From contig CANJKZ010000174.1 in assembly GCA_947471745.1 (NCBI GenBank), positions 3,767,001-3,831,000 of the forward strand: a stretch of 64,000 nt of DNA, in the 5' to 3' direction. Below, in pieces: positions 21,152-34,600 of this stretch (positions are counted from its first letter, which is position 1; each line of letters opens with the position of its first letter). Under the pieces are notes generated by a model. That model was not told where the DNA came from, did no database searches, and saw only the letters and a program-made list of their open reading frames with translations. The position numbers and the translations under genes were made by a program. The stretch is from Closterium sp. Naga37s-1 (lineage: Eukaryota; Streptophyta; Zygnematophyceae; Desmidiales; Closteriaceae).

Positions 21152-22451
21152 CTGCCAAAGATAGAAAAAGAGTGCGTGCGAGTGAGTACATCAGTGCGAG
21201 TATGTGTGAGTATGAGGGTGTGTGCGCATGTGTAAAGTGTGAGTGTGGGGAGGAAGAAGGGGAGGGTGGGTGGGGAATGGGAACGAAAAAAAGAAAAAGG
21301 CAAGATAGCAGGTCCGCTCTGCTTGTAAAACTTCTCTTTTGAGCTTGCCAATTCTGCTCAGGTTGCTCCAATTTTTTTTTTTTTTTTTTTTTTCTGGAGA
21401 CACATGGCATTGCAAGCAACCTCAACAGAAGTTCCACGAACAAGCACCAACCCACTCACCAGCTGAAACTTCTCCTTCAAGTTAGCCATTTTTGCTCGAA
21501 ATGCCTCTAGCAGCGAAACAGGGGGGGCAGCAGAACCAGCTACCCCAGCTGCTGCCCCTGCTGCTGCCGCCGCTGCCGGCCTTGCTCCTAATCCTGCTCC
21601 TACTGCTCCTGCTCCTGCTGCTCCACCTGCTGCTCCTCCTGCTAACCTATCTTCCCTGGATAAACCTTCCCGAGATAAACCTTTCCCAGAAAAGCTTCCT
21701 CCAGATAAGCCTCCCCTTGCAAGACAGTGCTCGTGGTTGAGGGGTGAGTTGCTGGTCGGCACATCCGCTGGGAACGGCACTGTGTATATCCCTGTTGCTG
21801 CTGCAGTAGCCACTGAATTTTGAGGCGACTCAGAAGATGGCGCTGTGTATATCCCTGTTGCTGCTGCAGTAGCCACTGCTGTGGAGGAGGAGTAGGAGGC
21901 GGGGGCGGATGAGGAGGAGCAAGTGGAGACGGTGAAGTGGTGAGATGTCCCAAATATCCCTGTTGCTGCAGAGGAGGAGGTGGAGGAAGAGGAGGTGGAG
22001 GAGGGGAGTGGGGAGGGGGCGAATGCAGGTAGAGATGGGAGCGAGATGGGGAGCTTGAAGCTCAGATTGTGGTGTAGAAGGGAAGGAGACGGCTTCTTGG
22101 AGGCGTTTGAGAAGCTCTTTAACGAGGATAAATACTTGTGGGGAAACTGGTGGAGAGGAGAGGCTGGTGCTGGTGATGCTGGGGCTACTGTTGACCCTGA
22201 AACATCCGGTGCTGCTGATGCTGCTGCTGTTCGTGGTGATGGTGATGGTGATGACGATGATGATGGTGCTGCTGCTATTGATGGTGATGCTGGGGCTGCT
22301 GCTGACCCTGAAACATCCGGTGCTGCTGATGCTGCTGTTGGTTCTGATGCTGCTAACCGTGCTGAGAGTGGTGATGGTGGTGATGGTGGTGATGGTGGTG
22401 ATGGTGGTGATGGTGGTGATATTTCTGCTGAGCCTGACAAAGCTGCTGCTG

Positions 22452-22486
<35 letters not shown>

Positions 22487-25400
22487 ATTGATGGTGGTGA
22501 TGAGGCTGCTATTGAAAACGATGGTAATCCTATCAAAGCTGCTGCTCTTGGTGCCGAAGCTGCCGATGCCTCCTTGATTTTCGCCTCCTCCTCTTCCTCC
22601 TCTTCCTGCTCTTCCTCCTCTTCCTCCTCAACACCTTCGTCTCTGGCCCCATCGTCTTCTCCATCTATTTTGCATGAATTGCTTTTCGTATCCTCCCTTG
22701 CTGCCTTTTGAGACGTCTCAAAGTTCGTATCCTCCCTTGCTGCCACGTCACACCCTTCCTTAGCTCCACCTCTATCTGCTTCATCCGTCTCTCCACCTGA
22801 TTCACCCGTCCGCCTATCTACTTTATCCTTCCGTCTATCTGCTTCGCCGTTCTGCGTACCTGCTTCATCCTTCTGCTTCTCTGCTTCAGCACTGTTATCA
22901 CCACCTTTCAAATCAACCTCACCATGCGACTTACCCTCACCCTCACCATCACCACCACCATCACCACCACCACCATCACCACCACCACCAGGAGTATCTG
23001 CATCCTGCCACACACCCTCCATCTCCACATCTGGTTCCCGCGCATCGCCACCCATTGCCTTGTTACTCAACCCCACCGCCCCTTCTGATTCCTCACGCGT
23101 TTGCCCACCACCAACTGCCCTTCGATCCAACTCCACCGCCCCTTCGGAATTCTCAATATTTGACCATTCAGCCGACTCAAAAGTCACCTCCTCAGCAGCA
23201 ACCACCCTCTGGCTCAAACCCACCAGCATTTCTAACTCCTCAAGAGTTGACCTTCCAGTCACCTCACCAGCCACCTCCCCACCATCCAATGCCATTCGAT
23301 CGAACCTCATGGCCTCCTCAGGTTCGGCACGCCACGGGCCCCCACCATTACCATCAAATCCGCCAGGCTGAGTTGGGGGAGTGAAATTGCCCTCTTCCCC
23401 CACCTCCCTGAAAGCATAAGGCTTCAGCTCCCTGTCACCCAAACAGGGATTCCAAACAAACAACAAGCGCAGAAAGGTAGAGGTGAGATTTGAATTGACT
23501 CAAGACGCAGAAGCACCTGGGAGTCCCACCTCCCTGAGAGCATCAGGCTTCAGCTCTCTGTCACCCAAACAGGGATTTCAAACAAAAAAATGCAACGAGG
23601 CCAACACATGTGCAGAAAGGTAGAGGGGATTTTTGAGTCAAGTTTTGAGGCGCCTCAGAACTAAGGTAGAGGGGGGTTTTGAGTGAACTCAAGATGCAGA
23701 AGCACCTGGAAGTTCCAACACCCTGAGTCGACTGAAGATGCAGTCGACTGAAGATGCAGTCGACTGAAGATGCAGTCGACTGGCCGCGTGAAGTGAGATG
23801 ATATTCATGGCGCCCCAGATCCAACCCTCCATATCCAGTGGGAACCACAAAACAAATCATATTCGCACTGCACACTCACCCACCCACCCACCCACCCAGC
23901 CAGCCAGCCAGCCACCCGCCCACCCAACCAGCCACCCACCCACCCAACTAGCCACCCAGCCACCCACCCAGCCACCCACCTACCCACCTACCCAGCCACC
24001 CAGCCACCCACCCACCTGTGCGCGCGGTGTCCTCGGTGTAAGATGATGGCGATATACGCAGCGCAGCACAGCAGGGAGAAGGCCCCATAGACGATCATAA
24101 GGCCAGCCATGGTGGTGGCTGAGATCTGCACTTTCTCCACCATCACCGACGCTGCATTGTCACAGTTGGATGTGTTCTGATGGGGGGGTGGATGGGCGAG
24201 GGGCAGGGGGATTGGGTTTGGGAGGGGTGGGGGGTTGCGATAGGGGTTTCGAGAGTTTTTGGGGATACTTAGGTCATGGAGGGGATAGGATTGAATAGAA
24301 GGCCCCGTAGACAGTCATGAGGCCTGCCATGGTGGTTATAGAGATCTGCACTTCTCCACCATCACCGACGCTGCATTGTCACAGTTGGATGTGTTCTGAT
24401 GGGGGGGTGGATGGGCGAGGGGGAGGGGGATTGGGTTTGGGAGGGGTGGGGGGTTGCGATAGGGGTTTCGAGAGTTTTTGGGGATACTTAGGTCATGGAG
24501 GGGATAGGATTGAATAGAAGGCCCCGTAGACAGTCATGAGGCCTGCCATGGTGGTTATAGAGATCTGCAATTTCTCCACCATCACCGACGCTGCATTGTC
24601 ACAGTTGGACGTGTTCTGATGGGATTATGGAAAGGGATTTGCAAGAGGGTAGGACGGGTGCGGGGTGAGAGAGTAATGCGCTGCTGTACGCAGTCTGCCT
24701 GCACCTTCTCCACCAACCAAAAGAAACACATCATCAGCATGATCATACCACACATCAGCAGCAGCACGACAGTGACATGTCAGCAGCAGCAGCAGCAGCG
24801 CGACAGTGCCACGTCAGCAGCAGCAGCAGCACGACAGTGACATGTTAGTAGGAGCAGCAGCGCACCTTAATGTACATGCTATGTATGCGCTGCATATGAG
24901 GCACCAAAAAACACACACGTCAGCAGCAGCAACAGTGACACGTCAGCATTAGCACCTTAATGTACATGCTGCGAATGCGCTGCAGCTCCCCATTCTGTGC
25001 AAGCTCAAGCAGCGCCTGAGAGATGTCCGCGCCAAAGAGAGAGCCCTTCTGGAAGGCCTGATACGGGCAGAGGTGAAGACGCCAAAGATAAGAGCGGGCA
25101 GAAGAGGGGAAGGAATGCAAAGGTCAGCTCCAGCAGCGCCTGAGAGATGCCCGGCCCAAAGAGAGATCCCTTTTGGAATGCCTGACAGGGGTGTGAAGGG
25201 GGAGAGGGCAGAGAGTAAGGTGGAAGAACAAGGAGGGGAGGGGCGACTTGGTTAAGGTGAATGTGGGGGTGGAGAGAAGGAAAGGTCAGCTTCAGCAGCA
25301 CATGGGAAATGTCAGCCCAGGAGAGAGAACCCCTCCGGAGTGCCTGATGGGGGCAGAGAGGGTGAAAAAAAGGTGGAAAGGTCAGCTCTAGTGCATGCGC

Positions 25401-28400
25401 CATCTCAGCGTTTGCCCATGCGCCGCCACTCACTTGGCAGTTCTGCGAGGCAAAGACGCTGAGGTAGGGGTCCCCGTCCACTGTTATGGCCATCGCTGTG
25501 ATGAGAGCGTCTCTTGATGCTTGCCCATGCACCACCCAATGCTTACCCAAGAAACCAAGTTCTCAAGCCCCCCAGTGCCCCAAGGGTGCCCCTAGTCTCG
25601 GTGCCCCCCTTGGTGCAGCTCATGAATATGGAGTTGAGGATGTTGAAGGCATGTGACGAGCTTTGCCATACACGCAAGAGCCCATAGATGCTCCTAGATG
25701 CCCCTAGGTGCCCCCAGCGGCTCACAAAGGCGGAGTTGAGGACGTTGAAGGCCTGGGAGGCGCGGAGCATTTGGCAGTACTGCGAGGCAAAGACGTTGAG
25801 GTAGGGGTCCTCGTCCACTATCAGGGCCACGCGCTGAGAAGTGAGCGCCTCATAGTAGTCCTGCTCACTGTTCAACGGCACTAGCCGGGACTGCGGGTGG
25901 GGGATGAGGGTGGGTGGGAGGGTGGGTGGAGCACGAGAGAGAGGGAGACGTTGAGGTAAGGGGTCCTCGCCCACTACTATGGCCACTCGCTGCGATGAGA
26001 TTGCCTCATAGTAGTCCTGCTCGCTGGTCAGCGGCACTAGGCGGGACTGTGGGAGAGGGACATGGGAGGGAGAAAAGGGAGGAAAGAAGGATGTGAGCGC
26101 CTTATAGTAGTCCTGCTCGCTGTTCAGCGGCATTAGGCAGGACTGTGGGCGAGGGAGATTGGAGGGAGAAAAGGGAGGAAAGAAGGATGTGAGCGCCTTA
26201 TAGTATTCCTGCTCGCCGTTCAGCGGCACAAGCCGGGACTGTGGGAGAGGGAGATTGGAGGGAGAAAAGGGAGGAAAGAAGGATGTGAGCGCCTTATAGT
26301 ATTCCTGCTCGCCGTTCAGCGGCACAAGCCGGGACTGTGGGAGAGGGAGATTGGAGGGAGAAAAGGGAGGAAAGAAGGATGTGAGCGCCTTATAGTATTC
26401 CTGCTCGCCGTTCAGCGGCACAAGCCGGGACTGTGGGAGAGGGAGATTGGAGGGAGAAAAGGGAGGAAAGAAGGATGTGAGCGCCTTATAGTATTCCTGC
26501 TCGCCGTTCAGCGGCACAAGCCGGGACTGTGGGAGAGGGAGATTGGAGGGAGAAAAGGGAGGAAAGAAGGATGTGAGCGCCTTATAGTATTCCTGCTCGC
26601 CGTTCAGCGGCACAAGCTGGGACTGTGGGCGAGGGAGATTGGAGGGAGAAAAGGGAGGAAAGAAGGATGTGAGCGCCTTATAGTATTCCTGCTCGCCGTT
26701 CAGCGGCACAAGCCTTTTGAGACGTCTCAAAAGTATTCCTGCTCGCCGTTCAGCGGCACAAGCCGGGACTGTGGGCGAGGGAGATTGGAGGGAGAAAAGG
26801 GAGGAAAGAAGGATGTGAGCGCCTTATAGTATTCCTGCTCGCCGTTCAGCGGCACAAGCCTTTTGAGACGTCTCAAAAGTATTCCTGCTCGCCGTTCAGC
26901 GGCACAAGCCGGGACTGTGGGAGAGGGGCAGGGCAAGGCAACAGGACGGGAAGGAGAGAAGATACGAGGGCAGAGTGAGAAAAACGCAGGGGGCGACAAG
27001 ATGAGAGTGCCTCATAGTATTCCTGCTCGTTGTTCAGAGGTGACTTTTGAGTCGACTCATAAGTCACCAGGTGACTAGGTGACTTTTGAGTCGACTCAAA
27101 AGTTTGCCCGCTGACTAGGTGACTTGAGTAGACTCAAAAGTCACCTCTTTTGAGTCGACTCAAGAGTGAGAAAAATGCAGGGGGCGACAAGATGAGAGTG
27201 CCTCATAGTAGTCCTGCTCGTTGTTCAGCGGCACTAGGCGGGACTGCGGAAGAGGGGACGGGAGAGAGGAACACAAGAGAGAGCGGGACAAGAGGGAGGG
27301 GGACATGATGTGCTGAACTGATGTTGTCGGAGGGCCGTACCAGAGGGACCACGAGCTGCAGGAGATACACGTAGACAAATGAGCCGCACTGATAGATAGA
27401 TACGCCACCTTAGAGAATTCTCAAAGTGGTACTTTCTTCTGTGCTGTGGGTGGCAGGCCGTACCGGAGATACACCAAGCTGCACGAGATAACCGTAGACA
27501 AAAGAGCCGTACTGATAGCCCACCATCACCGAGGACGAGATTTGAGTCAACAAGAAGATTAAAAAAAAAAAGTATCTACCACCCACTCAAATATCGTACC
27601 GGAGAAAACCCAAGCTGCACGAGATAGCCGTAGACAAAGGAGCCGTACTGATAGCCCACCATCACGTCGGACCCTGCTGCATCGTATATGCTCTGAAAGG
27701 GTGAGGGAGAGGGGGAGAGAAAGACGGAGAGAGGGTGAAAGAGAAAAGTGAGAGGGGGTATACTGGCGTGAGTGAAGGAGCCGTACTGATAGCCCACCAT
27801 TACGTCGGACCCTGCCGCATCGTATATGCTCTGAAAAGATCAGTGGGAAACAGGGAACGCGGCAGAAAAGCAGAAAAAAAGGAGAGTGTATGCTGGCAGA
27901 AGCGAAGGAGCCGTACTGATAGCCCACCATCACCTGGGACCCTGCCGCTTCATAGATGCTCCGTGAGAGAGGGAGATGGGGAAGCGGGGGTGTGATGGGT
28001 AGCGTGAGGGAGCAAGAGGGAGAGAATGGAGAGAGAAAGGGGTGTCAAAACTTGGAATGACACGTGGAACGAACAGATATATTGGGAGCCGCAGCTTCTT
28101 TTAAATTGTTTCGCAGCTCAGAAAATTCGAGGGGAAAAAAAAAAAAAAAAAAAGGAAAGAAAAGCATGGACGCACGGATATTGGGAGCTGCAGCTTTTGG
28201 AGAACGAGAGCAGCAGTGAGGGCGGCGATGTAGGAGCTGGAGACGACAATCATGAGCGCAAACCAGGTGACTGTGAGTATCCGACCGAGAGACGTCTTGA
28301 CTATGCCCCTCACTGATCGTGGCAGGGGGATATGGGAGGAGGGTTGACGGGGAAGGGGGGATAAGGGAGGAGAAGAGAAGTGGGGGAGTGGAGAATGAGG

Positions 28401-28606
28401 GCTGCAGTGAGGGTGGTAACGTAGGAGCTGGAGACGACAATCATGAGCGGCCTAGAGACGTCTTGACTATGCCCCTCACTCACTGATGGCAAGTGGAAGG
28501 GGTGGGTGGAGGGAGGAGAGAATGAGAGCTGCAGTGAGGACGACAACGTAGGTAGGAACTAGGGACGACACGACATTCGTGAGGGTGAACTAGGAAACTG
28601 GAGAAG

Positions 28607-28637
<31 letters not shown>

Positions 28638-31600
28638 GCGAAGTTCTAATATTCTCCAAAAATGTGCTGCGGAAATTGTGGATGCCACATGAAGCGGCAT
28701 TGTGCGTTTCGATCGAATCGGACAGCTGGTTACGGTTGGCTTATTTATTCATACCTTTTGCGAATCCAACTGGAGCAAAGGACATCCTGTACGCACACAC
28801 CAACAGAGAGCGGAAGAGGGAGGGAAAGCACAAATAGCTTGAGCCAGGTCATGTAGGGGAAGTTACTACAAATGTTAGTAGTACAGGATGTCATATGTAC
28901 AGCTGACTACAGCAAAGAAAAAGAGCGAAAGAGGGAGGGAAACCATAAGCAACTTGATCCAGGACATGTAGGAACTTACTACTTACGAATTCATATGTAC
29001 AGCTGCTGACTACAGCAAAGTCTGATAAAAAGGAAACCCTCTCCTCACACACACCATATGTCCTCCCATGAATCACCCATCATTCCCCCTCCTCCTCCTC
29101 CCATATTTCCCACACCCACCAGACGTCCTCTCCTCACACCCACCCACCACATGCATGCACCCACCATATGTACGACATGACTTCTTGATGCGGCCGGTCA
29201 TACTCCCGCCGCAGCAGGTGGGCGGGGTGGGAACTTTCCAGGAAGCAGAGCACAAGGCCGGAGAAAACAATAAGGCAGGCGAGAAGCAGCCACATTTGCC
29301 AGGAGAAGGGGCGGTAGGAGATCCAGGGGTTGTCGTTTGGTGCCACGTAGGACACCAGGCTCAGCCCTGATTGCTGCTCGGGTGGGAAAGAAAGAAGGGA
29401 GAAGGGGAGGGGGGAGGGTGAGGGTAAAGAGGGGACAGGGAGGAACGATAATGTGAGAGAGTGACAATACCAGAGAGTGACAATATGAGAGAGTGACAAT
29501 GTGAGAGAGTGACAATGTGAGAGTGACAATGTGAGAGAGTGACAATGTGAGAGAGTGACAATGTGAGAGAGTGACAATGTGATGAACGAAATGGCAATGA
29601 GACTAAACTACGTTTTGAGACGGCTCAAAACTCGGAATGGCTATGAGACAAAATTATGAGAAAAAACTATGAGACAGCATGAGATGAACGGCTTCGCTCC
29701 GGAAATCAATGGCTTCACTAGACTAGGTTATGAGATGGCATGGATTAGATAACATGCTTGGATGAGGACAGTGAAAGCAACTTTAGAAGTTTCTCAAAAA
29801 CTAGATATAAGACAGCATGAGAGAACATACTTGGATGGGGATGGTGAACGAGGTGACGTTTGAGGGGAGCTGAGAGAACGTACTTGGATGGGAACGGTGA
29901 AATCAACGGCCTCGCTGCGGAAATTGAGCACAGCAATGTCGCCAATGGCTCCATCGTATGTCTGCAGTGCATGCACACACACACGCAGGAAAACACACAG
30001 GCACACACACAAACAGCACACACAGGGTAGGAATGGTGAAATCGACGGCTTCACTGCGGAAATTGAGCACCGCAGTGTCACCTATGGCTCCGTCGTACGT
30101 CTGCAGTGCATGCACCCCCACACCCACCCACACAGAGCACGTGCACAACAGACATGGCACACACGACACATGTACACACACACACAGCACACGTGGCACG
30201 CATGGCACCACGAGCACACGCATGGCACCACGAGCACACGCATGGCACCACGAGCACATGCATGGCACCACGAGCACATGCATGGCACCACGAGCACATG
30301 CATGGCACCACGAGCACATGCATGGCACCACGAGCACATGCATGGCACCACGAGCACATGCATGCACACAAACACTTGAATAAGGAAACGGGAGCAGCTG
30401 ATCTGTAAGTGATGGTGTGCGAGTGAAGGTGCAGGCAACCCCACACTGCAGAATTTTGAGACGTCTCCACAACTCGCATGCAACCCCACACTGCAGAAAC
30501 TCATGTGCACCATCACACTCACGACTGCACGACTGCACAACCTCACATGCGACATACACATGCATGCTGCATGCGCATCCCACTCACATGGTTGGCCACA
30601 GCATACACCATCTCAGTGTAGCTACGAGTCGCATCGCCCTCCCCAAACTGCATAAACTACAGAAGTATGCATGCATGCATGTACGTTGCATGCTGCATGG
30701 GCATCCCTCACTCACATGGTTGGCCACAGCATTACACCATCTCCGAGTAGCTGGGAGTGGCGTCTCCCTCCCAAAACTCCACACACGTGCGAGCGAGTAT
30801 CCGCACAGGTGAGCTGCATGTGAGCACGCTGCATGTGAGCACGCTGCATGTGAGCACGCTGCATGTGAGCACGCTGCATGTGAGCACGCTGCATGTGAGC
30901 ACGCTGCATGTGAGCACGCTGCATGTGAGCACGCTGCATGTGAGCACGCTGCATGTGAGCACGCTGCATGTGAGCACGCTGCATGTGAGCACGCTGCATG
31001 TGAGCACGCTGCATGTGAGCACGCTGCATGTGAGCACGCTGCATGTGAGCACGCTGCATGTGAGCACGCTGCATGTGAGCACGCTGCATGTGAGCACGCT
31101 GCATGTGAGCACGCTGCATGTGAGCACGCTGCATGTGAGCACGCTGCATGTGAGCACGCTGCATGTGAGCACGCTGCATGTGAGCACGCTGCATGTGAGC
31201 ACACTGCATGTGAGCACGCTGCATGTGAGCACGCAGGTGTGACCCTCACTCACATTGTTCACCACAGCATGGACCATCTCAGTATAGCTGGGAGTGGCGT
31301 CGCCCTCCCCAAACTGCAGAAACTCGTACGGCAGCTCACATGCAAAACCTACATGCACGCATGCACGCTGTAAAATACACACATCCATGCTGCATGCTGC
31401 ATGCGCATCCCACTCACATTATTGGCCACAGCATACACCATCTCAGTGTAACTCGGAGTGGCGTCGCCCTCCCCAAACTGCAGAAACTCGTACGACAGCT
31501 CGTATGGCAGCCGCGCCACTGCCGCCCGGAACAGATCCAGACAAAACCCTGTGAAGCGGTCGTTTCCCTGGGCGGCGGTGGGCGGCAGGATCTCGACAAA

Positions 31601-34600
31601 CTGGTTGTAACCTCTCTTGTTGGGCACGGCGATCCGCAGCGGGTCCTGTTGGCGGGCCAGCCACCCTGAGGGCGCCTGGGGAGAAGTAGGGAAGGAGGGA
31701 TAGATGGAAGGGGGAATCAGGCGAATAAGGGAGGCAGAAGAAAGGATGGGATGGGCTCATATGATTGGCATCCACAGCGGGTCCTGTGGTCGGGCTAGCC
31801 ACCCTCCTGAAGGGCCTGTAAGGGATGGAGGGATGCGGGTGGAGGAGAGGGGATGACTTAACTTTTGAGTCGACTCAAAAGCAGACTTTAGCACTGAGGA
31901 GTTTCAGGCTTTGTGCCAACACCCATCATATTGTCATCGCATGGCTGTCTGTCATCGTATTGCTTTTTGAGGCGCCTAAAAAGTCAACACACAACCCAGC
32001 GTTGCTGTCCACACCAAGCAAGCCCCCCCTGAGTCTGTGCTAACACTAAAAAGTCCCAGGCTGACAGACCTTTTCAAGATTGCCTGGAAACAGCAGGTTG
32101 AGTGTGGTAGAGCTGTTGGCCTGCACTGCTGGGGCTAGTGGGTCCTGCAGGGAGGAGAAAATGGGGCATGAAGAAAAGGGGGCATGAAGAGAAGGGGGCA
32201 TGAAGAGAAGGGGGCATGAAGAGAAGGGGGCATGAAGAGATGAGACACATGGCGGTGGGAATTGGTGCTTTTGTTAAGATTCTCCAGAACTACATGCAGC
32301 ACGGGAAAGAGCCAGCTGAGAGAGCCAGAGCTGTTGGCCTGCTGCACTGCTGATGCTACGCTAATGGGCCTGGCAGGAGGGGAGAGAAGGGGCAATGATG
32401 AGAGGAGATCCGTACTGATGAGAGGGGATAGGTGAAGAGAAGGAAAGTGCCTCAAAAGATGACTCACATCGGAGGTGGTGAAGCCCTTCCCCATGCGCCA
32501 ATACCCCACAGTGACGAACTCGCTGCCCCGCACATTCAGCAGCTGCACCGACCCGTCCTTCACGTCCCCTTCGGGGGTGAGTCGAACCCTGCAGTGCACA
32601 TGGCGGGTGGATGGGTGGATGGGTGGGTGGGTGGGTGGGTGGGTGGGTGGGTGAGGGAAAAGGAGCAATTTTGCAACGATGAACTCACTGCCTCTCACGT
32701 TCAGCAGCTGAACCGACCCGTCCTTCACATCCCCCTCCGGGGTGAGTCGAGCCCTGCAGTGCACACGGTGAATGGGTGGGTGGGTGGGTGGGTGTGGGAA
32801 ACGGAGAAATTTTGCAACGATGAACTCGCTCCCCCGCACATTCAACAGCTGCACCGACCTGTCTTCACATCCCCCTCCGGGGTGAGTCGCACCCTGCAGT
32901 GCACACGGTGAATGGGTGGGTGGGTGTGGGAAACGGAGCAATTTTGCAACGATGAACTCGCTCCCCCGCACATTCAACAGCTGCACCGACCTGTCTTCAC
33001 ATCCCCCTCCGGGGTGAGTCGCACCCTGCAGTAGTGCACATGGTGAGTGGGTGGGAGGGTGGGGGGAAAAAAACAAGTCTTGAGACATACCATCCCATGC
33101 CATGCCATCCCATGCCATGCCATGCCAAGGACATTGTGGGTGGGTGAGGAAAAGGGAGCAGCAAGTCTTGCGACGCCTCAAACCCAGTAACTGATGGCCA
33201 TGAGCCTGCTGCCCCTCAGGGGTCAGCTGCTGCTGCACTACTCCCTGCCTCACCCTGCCTCACCCTGCCTCACCCTGCCTCACCCTGCCTCACCCTGCCT
33301 CACCCTGCCTCACCCTGCCTCACCCGCTCACCTGCCTGTGGCGCCCATCACAGACGCCTGGAGCAACGCATCCCGCAGCAGCGGCCCAACTGAGGGAAAC
33401 AGGGCTGCTTGCTTCTGACTCAATAAGTCAAACAGTCACCTTGCTTGCGCTAACCCTTAGGCCCCTCCCTCACCTGCCTGTGGCGCCCATCACAGACGCC
33501 TGGAGCAGCGCATCCCGCAGCAGCGGCCCAACTGAGGAGGGAGGGGAGGTGGTGGGTGGGTGGGTGGGTGGGCGGTGTGAGAATGTGGGTGGATGGGTGG
33601 GTGGGTGGGTGGGTGGGATGATGGTTGGGATGAGGTATGCATGAGAGGTGAAGGAACAGGGCCAGTGTGACTAGGAGGTTATGCGTGCGTGTGGTGGGTG
33701 AGAGAAGGGGTGAGTGGGAAGGGAGTAAAATAGGGGCTTGGTCAAAATAGGGGGAGAAGGAAAAGAAGGAGAACGAGGTAGGACGAAGCCCCATTCAAGC
33801 CGATCACATCGCACTCAAGCCACTCACAATTGCTCTTTTGAGACGTCTCAAAAACTCACTCATTTCACGTGGACACTCACAATTGCTCTGAGCTGCGCCA
33901 GACAGAATGGGGATAAGCGAGCTGGCAGGATCGACAGGCGCCACCACAGGCATGGGCATATGAGCCCCACTCACACGGCACTCAACCCACTCACACCGCA
34001 CTGAACCCACTCACAATTGCTCCGAGCTGCGCCAGAAAGAATGGGGATAAGCGAGCTGGCAGAATCACCAGGCGCCACCACAGGCATGGGCACATGGGCC
34101 CACGTGCCAGGCTCCTGGCCAGCAGCGGAACTGTTACTAACGAAGACAGAACCTGCTGCAGCGGCACTGCTGCTACCGTCGCTACTGCTACTGTTCCCCT
34201 CAGCACCGGCAGCACCAGCAGCACGAGCTACACCACCACTTTCTACCCCTGGGAAACTCCCGCTGCCAGCCCCATCCTCGTTATAAGCCCCTGGGCCTTG
34301 GGAGGGAGGCACAGGCTCGACCAGGGAGTTCTGAGAGTCAGCGCCGTCGGTGGTGTCGCCAGAGAGCACGTTGTGCACTGCCTGAGCCACCAGCAGCAGC
34401 GCATCGTATGCTGCCAGTGAATACACGTCCGCCTGGGGAGAGAGGAGGGGTGAAAGGAAAAGAGAGAGTTGGCGCCGTCGGTGGCGTCGCCTCAGATCAG
34501 AGCACGTTGTGTACCGTTTGAGCCACCAGCAGCAGCGCGTCGTATGCCGCCAGTGAATAAACGTCTGCCTGTGGTGAGAGGAGGAGAGGTGACAAGAGAG

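Larger units (their letters stand above)
26040..26930 (-). repeat. 96-bp minisatellite derived from a GLR exon
   Basis: Units begin at 26095, 26191, 26287, 26383, 26479, 26575, 26671 and 26817, exactly 96 bp apart except the last, which is displaced by a palindrome plus 32-bp insertion. Each unit pairs the 5' end of the ligand-binding exon (LVPLNGEQEYYKALTS) with its polypyrimidine tract. On the minus strand it stays open for nearly 400 codons because 96 is a multiple of three. Likely intronic. Confidence 0.93.

Noticed and set aside
25543-26730. 395-codon minus-strand frame as an independent protein
   Set aside because: It is the 96-bp intronic minisatellite built from one exon start plus polypyrimidine tract; openness follows from a period divisible by three.
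30815-31234. Regular 15-bp array that could be mistaken for a CRISPR array
   Set aside because: Units are contiguous with no unique spacers, and the setting is an intron of a eukaryotic gene.
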